A program made the position numbers and the translations under genes. A model generated the notes under the pieces. The model had not been told where the DNA came from. It ran no database searches and saw nothing but the letters and a program-made list of their open reading frames with translations. Source: Rhabdonatronobacter sediminivivens (lineage in GTDB: Bacteria; Pseudomonadota; Alphaproteobacteria; Rhodobacterales; Rhodobacteraceae). From it: a DNA stretch of 64,000 bases. The stretch is taken from contig NZ_JACBXS010000006.1 in assembly GCF_013415485.1 (NCBI RefSeq), forward strand, positions 62,001 to 126,000, written 5' to 3'. Shown here piece by piece: positions 16,900 through 27,446 of the stretch. Within the stretch, counting starts at the first letter, position 1; every line of letters begins with the position of its first letter.

Positions 16900-18222
16900 A
16901 TGCGTTACACCATCACGCTGCTGAGCGCCAGTCTGGCTGTCCCCGCCTTTGCCGATGCACCGCGCGTCATCACCGATATGCCTGTGGTCCATTCGCTGGC
17001 CGCGCAGGTGATGGGTGATCTTGGTACGCCGGACCTGCTTCTGGACCGCGGCGGGGACCCGCACAGCTTCCAGCTGCGCCCCACCCAGGCCCGCGCCCTG
17101 GAGCAGGCGGATGTGCTGTTCTGGGTTGGTGAGGAGTTGAGCCCCTGGCTGCAGCGGGCCATCGACGGTGTGGGCGTTTCGGGCGCGGTTGTGACTTTGA
17201 TCGAGGTCGAGGGCCTGCACCGGATGGAGTATGCCTTTGGGCATGACCACGCCCATGATGACCACGGCCACTCGCATGACGGCGACCACGGGCATGGCCA
17301 TGATGACCACGGCCACTCGCATGACGGCGACCACGGGCACGGCCATGATGACCACAGCCATTCGCATGATGACGACCACGGGCACGGCCATGATGACCAC
17401 GGCCACTCGCATGATGACGACCACGGGCATGGCCATGATGACCACGGCCATTCGCATGATGACGACCACGGGCACGGCCATGATGACCACGGCCATTCGC
17501 ATGATGACGACCACGGGCATGGCCATGATGACCACGGCCATTCGCATGATGACGACCACGAGCATGGCCATGATGATCACGGCCATTCGCATGATGACGA
17601 CCAAGGGCACGGCCATGATGACCACGGCCATTCGCGTGATGACGACCACGGTCACGGCCACGATGATCACGGCCATTCGCATGACCATGGCCACAGCCAT
17701 GACGGGCTGGACCCGCATGCCTGGATGAACACCGGGAATGCCAAGCTGTGGCTGGACGCCATCGCCGCGCATCTGTCCGAGATCGACCCCGACAACGCCG
17801 AAACCTACGCCGCCAATGCCGAAGCCGGCCGTGAACAGATCGCCGCCCTGGCCGAAGAGGTGGCCGAGATGCTGGCGCCCGTGGGTGCCGCGCCGCTGGT
17901 GATGTTCCATGATGCCTATGGTTATCTGGCCGACCAGTTCGGGTTGAACATCGCCGGGACCATCGCGCTGGGCGATGCCGCGGCCCCCGGCGCGCAGCGC
18001 CTGTCCGATCTGCGCGCGCAGCTGGCCGACGCCGGCGCCGCTTGCGTCTTCCCCGAGGTCAACCATTCCTCGCGCTATGTGGATGTGGTGGTCGAGGGCA
18101 CCGGCGTTGGTGTCGGGGCCGAACTGGACCCCGCCGGTGTGCTTCTGGAACCGGGTGCGGGGCTCTATGCCGAATTGATGCGCAACATGGCCCGCGATAT
18201 CGCCGAATGTGCGCGCGGCTGA
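16900..18222 (+). CDS. znuA: zinc ABC transporter substrate-binding protein ZnuA with giant histidine loop
   Basis: This periplasmic zinc receptor of the ABC importer has 440 residues with a signal peptide of about 18. Zinc ligands expected for the family are His55 (GGDPHSF), His273 (LDPHAWMN) and His337 (MFHDAYGY). Between the first two lies a loop of about 155 residues (114-269) made of near-identical 15-residue units of the type HGHGHDDHGHSHDDD. Ordinary ZnuA loops are about 20-40 residues (family knowledge). The reading frame stays open through all repeats. It diverges from zur and is probably Zur-repressed. Confidence 0.93.
   Translation: MRYTITLLSASLAVPAFADAPRVITDMPVVHSLAAQVMGDLGTPDLLLDRGGDPHSFQLRPTQARALEQADVLFWVGEELSPWLQRAIDGVGVSGAVVTLIEVEGLHRMEYAFGHDHAHDDHGHSHDGDHGHGHDDHGHSHDGDHGHGHDDHSHSHDDDHGHGHDDHGHSHDDDHGHGHDDHGHSHDDDHGHGHDDHGHSHDDDHGHGHDDHGHSHDDDHEHGHDDHGHSHDDDQGHGHDDHGHSRDDDHGHGHDDHGHSHDHGHSHDGLDPHAWMNTGNAKLWLDAIAAHLSEIDPDNAETYAANAEAGREQIAALAEEVAEMLAPVGAAPLVMFHDAYGYLADQFGLNIAGTIALGDAAAPGAQRLSDLRAQLADAGAACVFPEVNHSSRYVDVVVEGTGVGVGAELDPAGVLLEPGAGLYAELMRNMARDIAECARG
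17254..17703 (+). repeat. 45-bp tandem repeat encoding the ZnuA histidine loop (about 10 copies)
   Basis: About ten head-to-tail 45-bp units cover roughly 17254-17703. Neighbouring copies differ by few bases; several central units are almost identical, and outer units carry changes giving Gly-for-Asp, Ser-for-Gly, Glu/Gln-for-His and Arg-for-His. The unit is a multiple of three, so gain or loss of copies keeps the frame. Confidence 0.92.
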
Positions 18223-18241
18223 GCATCGAGGCACCCTGGAA

Positions 18242-18266
18242 GGGGCCGCGCGGGCGGCCCCTTTTC
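18242..18266 (+). terminator. intrinsic terminator after znuA
   Basis: A GC-rich hairpin (GGGGCCGC, short loop, GCGGCCCC) is followed directly by TTTT. It lies 20 bases after the znuA stop codon. Confidence 0.85.
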
Positions 18267-18342
18267 CATTTCACGGCACCTGGGGGCTGGACCGGCGGGG
18301 GCTGAAAGTCTAGGTCTGGACAAGGACACAAAGGACCGGCCG

Positions 18343-19296
18343 ATGACTGACAAGCCCCCCCTGACCCTGTATCTGGCAGCCCCGCGCGGGTTCTGCGCCG
18401 GTGTGGACCGGGCCATCAAGATCGTGGAAATGGCGCTCGAGAAATGGGGCGCGCCGGTCTATGTCCGCCATGAAATCGTGCATAACAAATTCGTGGTGGA
18501 CGGGCTGCGCGCCAAGGGCGCGGTGTTTGTCGAGGAACTGGAGGATTGCCCGACCGACCGGCCGGTGATCTTTTCCGCCCATGGCGTGCCAAAATCCGTC
18601 CCGGCCGAGGCGCAGGCCCGCCAGATGCTCTATGTCGATGCCACCTGTCCGCTGGTCTCGAAGGTGCATATCGAGGCCGAGCGCCACCACGCCAACGGGC
18701 TGCAGATGGTGATGATCGGCCACGAAGGCCACCCCGAGACCGTGGGCACCATGGGCCAGTTGCCCGCGGGCGAGGTGCTGCTGGTGGAAACGGTGGAAGA
18801 CGTGGCGGGGCTGGAGGTGCGCGACCCGGAGAAGCTGGCCTTCATCACCCAGACCACGCTGTCGGTCGATGATACGGCGGGTATCGTCGCGGCCCTGAAG
18901 GCGCGGTTTCCCGCCATCATCGGCCCGCACAAGGAAGACATCTGCTACGCCACCACCAACCGCCAGGAAGCCGTCAAGGCGATTGCGCCGCATATCGACG
19001 CGCTGCTGGTGATCGGCGCGCCGAATTCGTCGAACTCGCAACGCCTGGTCGAGGTCGGGCGCGCGAAGGGCTGCAGCTATGCCCAGCTGGTGCAGCGCGC
19101 GGGCGAAATCGACTGGCGCGCGCTGGAGGGTATCCGCAGCGTGGGCATCACGGCCGGGGCCTCGGCCCCCGAAGAGCTGGTGAATGAGGTGATCGAGGCC
19201 TTCCGCGCGCGGTTCGACACTACGGTGGAGCTGGTGGAAACCGCGCGCGAGCGGGTGGAATTCAAAGTCCCCCGCGTGTTGCGCGAGCCTGCATGA
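18343..19296 (+). CDS. ispH: 4-hydroxy-3-methylbut-2-enyl diphosphate reductase IspH
   Basis: This last enzyme of the MEP isoprenoid pathway makes IPP and DMAPP with a 4Fe-4S cluster. The 317-residue product has cluster ligands Cys18 (GFCAGV), Cys102 (DATCPLV) and Cys201 ([10 protein letters not shown]). It also has His47 (EIVHN), His80 (SAHGV), the GHPET loop near 129 and the NSSNS motif. Length is standard. Its final codons overlap the next gene by four bases (ATGA). Confidence 0.96.
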   Translation: MTDKPPLTLYLAAPRGFCAGVDRAIKIVEMALEKWGAPVYVRHEIVHNKFVVDGLRAKGAVFVEELEDCPTDRPVIFSAHGVPKSVPAEAQARQMLYVDATCPLVSKVHIEAERHHANGLQMVMIGHEGHPETVGTMGQLPAGEVLLVETVEDVAGLEVRDPEKLAFITQTTLSVDDTAGIVAALKARFPAIIGPHKEDICYATTNRQEAVKAIAPHIDALLVIGAPNSSNSQRLVEVGRAKGCSYAQLVQRAGEIDWRALEGIRSVGITAGASAPEELVNEVIEAFRARFDTTVELVETARERVEFKVPRVLREPA

Positions 19297-19739
19297 TCCC
19301 GCGCCCGGCGCTCTGGCTGGGGCTGGCGGGGCTGTTGCCCTTCCTGTGGGGGGTGGGCACGCTGCTCTCGCCCGCGTTGGCCGAGGTGACCCTGCGCAGC
19401 ATCGGGCCGCGTTTCGTGGGCCCCTATGTGCTGATCGCTTACGGCACGGTGATCCTGTGTTTCATGTCCGGGGTGCTCTGGGGCTTTGCGGCCCGGGGCG
19501 AGGCGGGGCGCTGGCGCGGCTATGCGCTGTCGGTGCTGCCTGCGCTATGGGCGTTCTTCTTCGTCGGCGGCGGGGCGGTGCAGGCGCTCTGGGCGTTGCT
19601 CACGGGGTTCGTGGTGTTGCTGGTAATGGACATGCAGTTCGGGCAATGGGGGCTGACCCCGCGCTGGTGGATGCGCTTGCGGCTGATCCTGACCGCCGGG
19701 GTGGTGGCCTGTCTGGCGCTGGGGCTGGTGCTGGGCTAA
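19293..19739 (+). CDS. DUF3429-like membrane protein
   Basis: This 148-residue protein has about five hydrophobic helices, with segments such as [17 protein letters not shown] and [18 protein letters not shown] that resemble DUF3429 proteins. It is translationally coupled to ispH by an ATGA overlap. No function is known to me; the family call is from pattern only. Confidence 0.65.
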   Translation: MIPRPALWLGLAGLLPFLWGVGTLLSPALAEVTLRSIGPRFVGPYVLIAYGTVILCFMSGVLWGFAARGEAGRWRGYALSVLPALWAFFFVGGGAVQALWALLTGFVVLLVMDMQFGQWGLTPRWWMRLRLILTAGVVACLALGLVLG

Positions 19740-19773
19740 ACGCGGGCCGGAACCCATGTGAGGAAAAGCGCCC

Positions 19774-20379
19774 ATGATCCTGTATTCGATGCCGTCTTCG
19801 GGCAACAGTTACAAGGTGCGGTTGCTGTTGGCGCTTCTGGGGCGCAGCGACATTCGCCTGATCGATGTCGAGCAACAGTCTCCGGCTCTGGCGAAGGCCC
19901 ATGCCGAAGGCCGCCTGCCCTTTGGCAAGGCGCCGGTGCTGGAGATGCCCGATGGCACGCTCTTGCCCGAATCGAACGCGATCCTGTGCTGGCTGGGCGA
20001 GGGGACGCCCTTCATGCCTGCGGACCCCGCCGTCCGTGCCCGCATGCTGGCCTGGATGTTTTGGGAACAGAACCAGCACGAAGGCGTGATTGCGGTGCGC
20101 GCCTCGCTGCGCCACTATGCCCATCGCTGGGCCGAGGCCACGCCCGCGCGCATGGCGGACTTGCTGGCGCGCGGCCATGCCCTGTTGCAGATCATGGAGG
20201 ATTATCTGGCCGGGCGCGACTGGCTGGTGGGGCAGGGGCCATCCCTCGCCGATATCGCTCTGTTCGGCTATACCCACAGCGCGGGTCCGCGCGGCGGGTT
20301 TGATATGGCGCGTTTTCCCGCGATCGAGGCCTGGATTGCGCGCGTGCGGGCCTTGCCCGGATACAGGGGGCTGGAATGA
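19774..20379 (+). CDS. glutathione S-transferase family protein
   Basis: This 201-residue protein has the two-domain GST layout. The N-terminal thioredoxin-like domain includes [18 protein letters not shown] and the glutathione-binding turn [21 protein letters not shown] (about 50-70). A C-terminal helical domain has the N-capping [14 protein letters not shown] segment. Substrate unknown. The stop overlaps rnhA (ATGA). The run ispH-DUF3429-GST-rnhA-TRIC looks like one operon. Confidence 0.85.
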   Translation: MILYSMPSSGNSYKVRLLLALLGRSDIRLIDVEQQSPALAKAHAEGRLPFGKAPVLEMPDGTLLPESNAILCWLGEGTPFMPADPAVRARMLAWMFWEQNQHEGVIAVRASLRHYAHRWAEATPARMADLLARGHALLQIMEDYLAGRDWLVGQGPSLADIALFGYTHSAGPRGGFDMARFPAIEAWIARVRALPGYRGLE

Positions 20380-20852
20380 CCCGGATCGTGGCCTACACGG
20401 ACGGTGCCTGTTCCGGCAATCCGGGCCCTGGCGGCTGGGGCGTGCTGATGCAGGCCGAGCGTGATGGCGCGGTGATCCGCGAACGCTCCCTCTCGGGCGG
20501 TGAGGCTGAAACCACCAACAACCGCATGGAACTGATGGCCGCGATCATGGCGCTTGAGGCGCTGTCCCGGCCCAGTGCCATTACCATCGTCACCGACAGC
20601 GCCTATGTGAAGAATGGCGTCACCCAGTGGATCCACGGCTGGAAGCGCAATGGCTGGCGCACCGCCAGCAAGAAACCGGTAAAGAATGCCGAACTGTGGC
20701 AGCGGCTGGACGCGGCACGGGCGCCCCATGACGTGACCTGGGAATGGGTGAAGGGCCATGCGGGCCACCCCGAGAACGAGCGCGCCGACGAACTGGCCCG
20801 TGCCGGCATGGCGCCGTTCAAACCGGCAAGGGCGCAGCAGGCGCCGACATGA
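20376..20852 (+). CDS. rnhA: ribonuclease HI
   Basis: This degrades RNA in RNA-DNA hybrids. The 158-residue product has the catalytic set Asp9 ([16 protein letters not shown]), Glu52 (NNRMELMA), Asp74 (TDSAYV), and a late ADELAR aspartate. It also has the basic handle ([16 protein letters not shown]) and the [15 protein letters not shown] segment. Starts and stops overlap neighbours by four bases on both sides. Confidence 0.96.
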   Translation: MTRIVAYTDGACSGNPGPGGWGVLMQAERDGAVIRERSLSGGEAETTNNRMELMAAIMALEALSRPSAITIVTDSAYVKNGVTQWIHGWKRNGWRTASKKPVKNAELWQRLDAARAPHDVTWEWVKGHAGHPENERADELARAGMAPFKPARAQQAPT

Positions 20853-21472
20853 GCCTCCTGCAATGGCTGGATTATGCTGCGGTCTTTGTCTTTGCCGTCA
20901 CCGGCGCGCTGGCTGCCAGCCGGGCGCAGCTCGATATCGTGGGGTTCCTGTTTCTGGGCTGCCTGACGGCGGTGGGCGGCGGCACCCTGCGCGACATGAT
21001 CCTGGGCCGCGATCAGGTGTTCTGGGTGGCCGATCCGGGGATGATCCTGTCGGCCTGTCTGGCCGCGGTGCTGGTGTTCTTTACCGCGCATCTGCTCGAA
21101 TCGCGCTTGCGGGCGCTGGAATGGTTCGATGCCATGGCGCTGTCGGTGGCAGTGCCCGCCGGGGTCGGCGTTGCGCTGGGCATGGGGCAGGACTGGCCGA
21201 TCGTGCTGATCATGGGGGTGGCCACGGGAACCTTTGGCGGGTTGATGCGCGATGTGGTCGCCAATGAGGTGCCATTGATCCTGAAGCAGGGCCAGCTTTA
21301 TGCCACCGCCGCCCTGGCCGGGGCGGGGGTGGCCGTGCTGGCAGATACCGCAGGCGGGCCGCAATGGGTGGCGCTGTTGTCCTGCGCGGCAGTGACCTTT
21401 GCCCTGCGCGCAGGCTCCATGGCCTTTGGCTGGTGTCTGCCGGTCTACAAGAGCCGCCCGCCAAGGCGCTGA
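20849..21472 (+). CDS. trimeric intracellular cation channel (TRIC/YadS) family protein
   Basis: This 207-residue protein has seven hydrophobic helices in two repeated halves. Each half bears the glycine-rich motif of the family: [21 protein letters not shown] in the first and [21 protein letters not shown] in the second. Prokaryotic TRIC homologues form monovalent cation channels. The start overlaps the rnhA stop (ATGA). Physiological role here is inferred. Confidence 0.85.
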   Translation: MSLLQWLDYAAVFVFAVTGALAASRAQLDIVGFLFLGCLTAVGGGTLRDMILGRDQVFWVADPGMILSACLAAVLVFFTAHLLESRLRALEWFDAMALSVAVPAGVGVALGMGQDWPIVLIMGVATGTFGGLMRDVVANEVPLILKQGQLYATAALAGAGVAVLADTAGGPQWVALLSCAAVTFALRAGSMAFGWCLPVYKSRPPRR

Positions 21473-21554
21473 TCCCGTTTCGGAATGACCTGCGTTCAGC
21501 CCGCGTTAACCCGCGGCGGATATGGTGCTCTTCAGGAACAGCACGGGGTGGCGC

Positions 21555-22676
21555 ATGGGGCAGGAGATAGTTCGGGCAGGGGCAGGGCGGGACCCGCTGC
21601 GCGTGAAGCAGATGGCGCTTGCCGAAGGTCTGGCGCTGATGCCGAAGCGCCCGCAGAACGCCGCAACGGCGCATCTGACGGGGCAGCAGAAGGCCGCGGT
21701 GATCGTGCGCCTGCTTCTGGCCGAAGGCGGGCAGCTGCCGCTGACCAGCCTGCCGGAATCCCTGCAGACGGAATTGACCACGCAGATCGCTGCCATGCGG
21801 CTGATTGACCGCGCCACGCTTGACGCGGTGGTCGAGGAATTTCTGGACACGCTGGATCAGGTGGGTCTGGCCTTCAGCGACGGGTTGCACGGGGCGCTGT
21901 CGCTTCTGGGCGACCATATCAGCGAGGACGCCTCGGAGCGGTTGCGCGCGATGTTGGCGCAATCGGATCAGTCGAATCCATGGGGGCATGTGGAAGCCGC
22001 ATCCGATCAGGTTCTGTCCGAATTGCTGAATGGGGAAAGCCCGCAGATCGGTGCGGTGACCCTTTCGCGGCTATCGACGAAAAAGGCATCGGCCGTGCTG
22101 TCGCTGATGGAGGGGGGGCTGGCCCGCCGGGTGGCGCTGGCCATGGCGCATACCGAGCGGATCTCGCCCCAGGTGGTGCATCGCATCGGGCAGGCGCTGG
22201 CCAGGCAGATCGACGCGCGGCCCAAGCGCGCCTTTGTCAGCGATGCCAGCCGCCGGGTGGGCGAGATTCTGGACATCAGCCCGGCGCCCTTGCGCGACAG
22301 CATGCTCAGCGGGATCGAGGCCGAGGACGCCGAATTTGCCCGTGGCGTCCGCCGGGCAATATTTACCTATGGCGACCTTCCGGAAAGGCTCGCGCCCCTG
22401 GATGTGCCGCGTCTGGTGCGGGACCTGGATCAGGAGGTGTTGCTGATCGCGCTCTCCGGCACGCTGGGCCAGAAAGACACGCGCAATGAGGCCGCTTCCG
22501 AGTTCATGCTCGCCAATCTTTCGCAACGCCTCGGCGCCACTTTGCGCGAAGAGGCAGAGATGAGCGGCTCGGTCAATCCGCGTGATCTGGATTCTGCGCT
22601 CAAGAGGATCGTCGCGACCGTTCGCGCCATGGCGCAGGCGGGTGACATCAAGCTGGTGCAGCCCGAGGAGGAATAA
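21555..22676 (+). CDS. FliG-like flagellar motor switch protein, orphan
   Basis: The 373-residue protein matches FliG in its middle and C-terminal domains: ISPQVVHRIGQALARQ, VGEILDISPAPLRDSMLSGIEAEDAEFARGVRRAIFTYGDL, VPRLVRDLDQEVLLIAL, and a late ANLSQRLGATLREEAEMSGSV. FliG torques the rotor against the stator. No other flagellar gene is in the window. The start is uncertain: ATGs at 21522, 21555 and 21639 are possible and none has a strong Shine-Dalgarno. A GTTAACC (CtrA half-site-like) lies at 21505-21511; CtrA drives motility genes in this group, so control is possible but unproven. Confidence 0.75.
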   Translation: MGQEIVRAGAGRDPLRVKQMALAEGLALMPKRPQNAATAHLTGQQKAAVIVRLLLAEGGQLPLTSLPESLQTELTTQIAAMRLIDRATLDAVVEEFLDTLDQVGLAFSDGLHGALSLLGDHISEDASERLRAMLAQSDQSNPWGHVEAASDQVLSELLNGESPQIGAVTLSRLSTKKASAVLSLMEGGLARRVALAMAHTERISPQVVHRIGQALARQIDARPKRAFVSDASRRVGEILDISPAPLRDSMLSGIEAEDAEFARGVRRAIFTYGDLPERLAPLDVPRLVRDLDQEVLLIALSGTLGQKDTRNEAASEFMLANLSQRLGATLREEAEMSGSVNPRDLDSALKRIVATVRAMAQAGDIKLVQPEEE

Positions 22677-23017
22677 CGCGCCCGATGGCATCCGTGTGAC
22701 CGGCCCTGCTGCTGATTGATGCCACATGCTGCGGCGCCGTGGCGGTGGCAAAGGTCATTCAGCCCCCCGCTGTCGCATGGCTGCTCCGGTGCACCGGGCG
22801 CTGACACTGCAACAGCTGGACGGCGATGGCGTGTCCATGTCCCTTCGTGAGCCGGGTCCCGGTGTCGCGTTGCCGGGGCGGGGGAAATGTCTGGGCCCGG
22901 GCGGGGTTGCTTCAGCGCCATTGGCCATTCCTGCGGCACCCTGCCGCCAAACAAAGGCCCGGACCGTTGCCGGTCCGGGCCATCTTTCAAGGGCTTTCAT
23001 GAGGGAGGAGGAAAGGA
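22677..23017. other. intergenic region between fliG-like and amtB genes
   Basis: This is a 341-bp gap between convergent genes. No supported gene was found; reading frames across it show no family features. The only clear element is the amtB terminator at 22949-22983. Confidence 0.6.
22949..22983 (-). terminator. intrinsic terminator of amtB
   Basis: A perfect 10-bp stem (22956-22965 with 22972-22981) is followed on the minus strand by TTTGTTT. It lies 35 bp beyond the amtB stop codon. Confidence 0.85.
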
Positions 23018-24370
<1,353 letters not shown>

Positions 24371-24414
24371 CTGATGAGAGTCCTTGTCTGTTGGATCAGA
24401 TTGATACGCGACGG

Positions 24415-24753
24415 TCAGAGCGCGTCGTCATCGGTTTCGCCGGTGCGCACGCGCATGGCCTTTTGCAGGTCCAGCACGAAGATCTTGCCGTCCCCGATCT
24501 TGCCGGTTGCCGCGGACTTGCGGATCGTCTCCACAACCTCTTCGGCCATGGCGTCACTTGTGGCGATTTCCAGCTTCACCTTCGGGACAAAATTCACGGC
24601 ATATTCAGCGCCGCGATAGATTTCCGTATGCCCCGATTGCGCGCCGAAGCCCTTGATCTCGGTAACCATCATGCCGCGCACGCCCAGGGCGGTGAGCGCC
24701 TCGCGCACCTCCTCGAGCTTGAACGGCTTGACCGTGGCGATGATGAATTTCAC
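24415..24753 (-). CDS. glnK: nitrogen regulatory protein P-II (GlnK)
   Basis: This 112-residue PII signal protein is the first gene of the glnK-amtB pair. The T-loop has uridylylation site Tyr51 in GHTEIYRGAEY. The ATP/2-oxoglutarate-binding B-loop reads KSAATGKIGDGKIF. It starts MKFIIATVKPFKLEEV, typical of PII. Partner AmtB follows immediately, which favours GlnK over GlnB. Nitrogen-regulated expression is inferred. Confidence 0.95.
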   Translation of the reverse strand: MKFIIATVKPFKLEEVREALTALGVRGMMVTEIKGFGAQSGHTEIYRGAEYAVNFVPKVKLEIATSDAMAEEVVETIRKSAATGKIGDGKIFVLDLQKAMRVRTGETDDDAL

Positions 24754-25117
24754 GTGTTTCCCCTTCTGTTCAGCCGGGACCTCGTGGGTCGCACAGGCAG
24801 CATTCAGGGCGCGGAAGAAGGGCTGGGCAAGAATTCACAGCGGTGTGCGCGGCAGTGAACGCGAAAAGTTGCACAAAATTTGCACAAAACGCGCAGTTCG
24901 CTTAGTAATTAGGCAAACAGCTGATACGAATCGGCGCCTTTCCGCCATTCGCGGAACCGGCCCGGGCGCTGGCGGGTTCCAGGCGTGGCCCGGCCATCAC
25001 ATGACCGCGAAGTCACACCACGCCCTGACGCGGGGCGCGGTGTCGACAGGGCCCGATGCATGGGGTAATCTGCGCGCCAAGGGCAAACTTGCACAGCAAG
25101 ACAGAGCAGAGCTTCGG
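24754..25117. promoter_or_regulatory. divergent promoter region of glnK-amtB and the PBP1A gene
   Basis: This 364-bp gap holds no supported gene. A direct repeat TTGCACAAAA occurs at 24869-24878 and 24880-24889, with an 11-bp period (one helical turn) about 115 bp before glnK. Its position suits an activator such as NtrC, but it does not match a consensus I can state with confidence. An AT-richer stretch follows at 24890-24915. No clear -35/-10 was assigned. Confidence 0.45.
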
Positions 25118-27292
25118 ATGAGCAGGAACAATCAGCGGCGCGGTGCGCTGGTGGCGCAGCGTGAAACGGCGCAGGCACGCAAGCCCGCGCCGGCGCGGGC
25201 GGCAAAGGGCAAGGCGCCCGCGCACAAGAAGCGCAAGCCCCCGGCCGGGGGCGGGAATGTGATCACGCGCTTCTTCCGCGCCATCTTTCGCATGGTCTGG
25301 CGTATTGTCTGGGGGGTGGTGTGGCGCACCACAGCGGTTGTGGCCGCCATTCTGGCGGTGGCGACCTTCTATTTCCATTCGACCCTGCCGGATCTGAGTG
25401 AACTGCTGGACGGGCGGGCGCGCGGGTCGGTGACGATGATGGATATCGACGGGCAGGTGTTTGCCTGGCGCGGTGACAGTTTCGGCGGTGCCATCACCGC
25501 TGATACGGTGTCTCCGCATCTGAAGAACGCCATTGTCGCGGTCGAGGATCGCCGCTTCTACAACCATTTCGGTGTCTCGCCGCGCGGAATCGCGGGGGCG
25601 ATCCGGGCCAATACGGCGGCCGGTCGGGGGGCGTTTTCCGGGGCCGGGGGGTCCACAATCACCCAGCAGGTGGCAAAACTCCTGTGTCTGGGCGTGCCCT
25701 TTGACCCGGATGAATGGGCGTCCGAGGCCGCCTATGAGGCCGACTGCCGGCGCGGCACCGTCTGGCGCAAATTGCAGGAACTTCCCTATGCTTTCGCGCT
25801 GGAGGCGAAGTTCTCGAAGGACGAGATCCTGACGATCTACATGAACCGTGCCTTCCTGGGTGCCGGATCGCGCGGGTTCGAGGCCGCCGCCCGGCGCTAC
25901 TTCGGCCGCTCTGCCAATGAGGTCAGCGCGCCCGAGGCCGCGATGCTGGCAGGGCTGCTGGTGGCGCCGTCCTATTACGCGCCCACGCGCAACCTGGAGC
26001 GTGCGCAGCGCCGGGCCAATGTGGTCATCAACCTGATGGCCGAGCAGGGCTTTCTGACCGATTACGAAATCGCCGAGGCGCGCGCCCATCCGGCCACCCT
26101 GTCGGAGAGCGCACGGCAACCCAGAGGCGGGTACTTTGCCGATTGGCTCATGTCTTCGGCCCCGTCCTATCTGACGCATCAGACGACCGAGGATGTGCTG
26201 ATCCGCACCACCTTTGACCCGCGTATCCAGGCCGCTGCCGAAGAGGCGCTGGAATATGTGTTCGAAACCCGCGTGCGTTCGGGCTCGGAGGCCGAGGCGG
26301 CAATCATCGTCATGTCCGCAGATGGCGCCGTGCGCGCTGTGGTGGGCGGGCGCGAGAATGCGATCGGAGGGTTCAACCGCGCCATCCAGGCCCAGCGCCA
26401 GACCGGGTCGGCCTTCAAGCCCTTTGTCTATGCCGCCGCGCTGGAAAACGGGTTCCAGCCTTTTGACATGGTGGAGGATGCGCCGCTGACGCTGCATATC
26501 CCGGGGTCCGGTGCATGGTCTCCGCGCAACTACACGAACGAGTTCAAGGGCATGGTGACCCTGACCGAGGCGCTGGCACATTCGCTGAACATTCCCGCCG
26601 TGCGCGTTTCCGAGGCCATGGGGCGGGAACAGGTGCGCAATGTGGCCAACCGTTTCGGCATACGCAGTGAATTGGCCGATGGCCCGGCGCTGGCGCTGGG
26701 GTCTTCGGAATCATCGCTTCTGGACATGACCGCGGCCTATGCGGGTATCCTGAATGGCGGCAGTGCGGTGCGCCCTTATGGGATGACCGATCTGCGGTTG
26801 CTGGGCGACCATGAGCCGCTGATGGGCCGTCCCGGGGGGCTGGGTGACCGGGTGGTCTCCGAGGAAACGGCGCGCGCCCTGACCTGGATGATGCATCAGG
26901 TTGTGGAAACCGGCACCGGCGGGCGGGCAAAGCTGAACGGCTGGCAGGTGGCGGGCAAGACCGGCACCACCCAGGCGGCGCGGGATGCGTGGTTTCTGGG
27001 CTTCACCGCAGAATATGTTACCGGTGTCTGGATGGGGTATGACGACAACTCGCCGCTGACCGGGGTGACGGGGGGCGGTTTGCCGGCGACGATCTGGGCC
27101 GAGACGATGACCCGTGTGCATCGCGGCCTGGAGCCCCGTCCGCTGCCCATGGAGGAACCTGTCGCACCGGAATGGGACGCACCGGTGACCGATCGCGGAG
27201 CGGAAGGCGGCACCCGGAGCGGGGCGCCGGAGCGGGGTTCGGCGATCGAGGATGCGATCCGGGGCGTTCTGGGTGGGATTTTCGGAAACTGA
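25118..27292 (+). CDS. bifunctional penicillin-binding protein 1A family (transglycosylase/transpeptidase)
   Basis: This polymerises and cross-links peptidoglycan at the outer face of the inner membrane. In 724 residues it has a basic N-terminal tail (to about 45), one TM helix (about 66-88) and a GT51 domain with Glu143 (VEDRRFYNHFG), GGSTITQQ (177-184) and EILTIYMNRAFLG. The transpeptidase has Ser431-x-x-Lys434 (SAFK), SLN (488-490) and KTG (613-615). A Gly/Glu-rich tail closes it. The frame is open far upstream, but this ATG is the first to make a sensible basic N-terminus. Class A PBP identity is clear; the paralogue is not decided. Confidence 0.9.
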   Translation: MSRNNQRRGALVAQRETAQARKPAPARAAKGKAPAHKKRKPPAGGGNVITRFFRAIFRMVWRIVWGVVWRTTAVVAAILAVATFYFHSTLPDLSELLDGRARGSVTMMDIDGQVFAWRGDSFGGAITADTVSPHLKNAIVAVEDRRFYNHFGVSPRGIAGAIRANTAAGRGAFSGAGGSTITQQVAKLLCLGVPFDPDEWASEAAYEADCRRGTVWRKLQELPYAFALEAKFSKDEILTIYMNRAFLGAGSRGFEAAARRYFGRSANEVSAPEAAMLAGLLVAPSYYAPTRNLERAQRRANVVINLMAEQGFLTDYEIAEARAHPATLSESARQPRGGYFADWLMSSAPSYLTHQTTEDVLIRTTFDPRIQAAAEEALEYVFETRVRSGSEAEAAIIVMSADGAVRAVVGGRENAIGGFNRAIQAQRQTGSAFKPFVYAAALENGFQPFDMVEDAPLTLHIPGSGAWSPRNYTNEFKGMVTLTEALAHSLNIPAVRVSEAMGREQVRNVANRFGIRSELADGPALALGSSESSLLDMTAAYAGILNGGSAVRPYGMTDLRLLGDHEPLMGRPGGLGDRVVSEETARALTWMMHQVVETGTGGRAKLNGWQVAGKTGTTQAARDAWFLGFTAEYVTGVWMGYDDNSPLTGVTGGGLPATIWAETMTRVHRGLEPRPLPMEEPVAPEWDAPVTDRGAEGGTRSGAPERGSAIEDAIRGVLGGIFGN

Positions 27293-27317
27293 CGCGCGGA
27301 ACCGCGCGGATCAGCAA

Positions 27318-27384
27318 GCGGAGCGCGCGTTCCGCGCGCGTGCCTTCTGGCACTGCGTGCGGTTGAGGGGGCAGTCTGCCCCCT
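27318..27384. repeat. palindromic extragenic repeat, family 1, copy A
   Basis: This 67-bp element matches the one at 31504-31570 at 62 of 67 positions. It holds two hairpins: GCGCGCG/CGCGCGC at the left and AGGGGGCA/TGCCCCCT at the right. It sits between convergent genes (PBP1A and trhO), where it may act as a two-way terminator. Confidence 0.8.
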
Positions 27385-27446
27385 CTGCGCGCGGGCGCGC
27401 ATTCACCCCCTGAGGATATTTCTCCAAGGGTGAGGGGATGTGCGGT

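Noticed and set aside
17231-17728. Met/Thr/Ala repeat protein in a second frame across the znuA repeats; also a possible CRISPR array
   Set aside because: The repeated frame is an artefact of the 45-bp coding repeat. Units abut without variable spacers, so it is not CRISPR.
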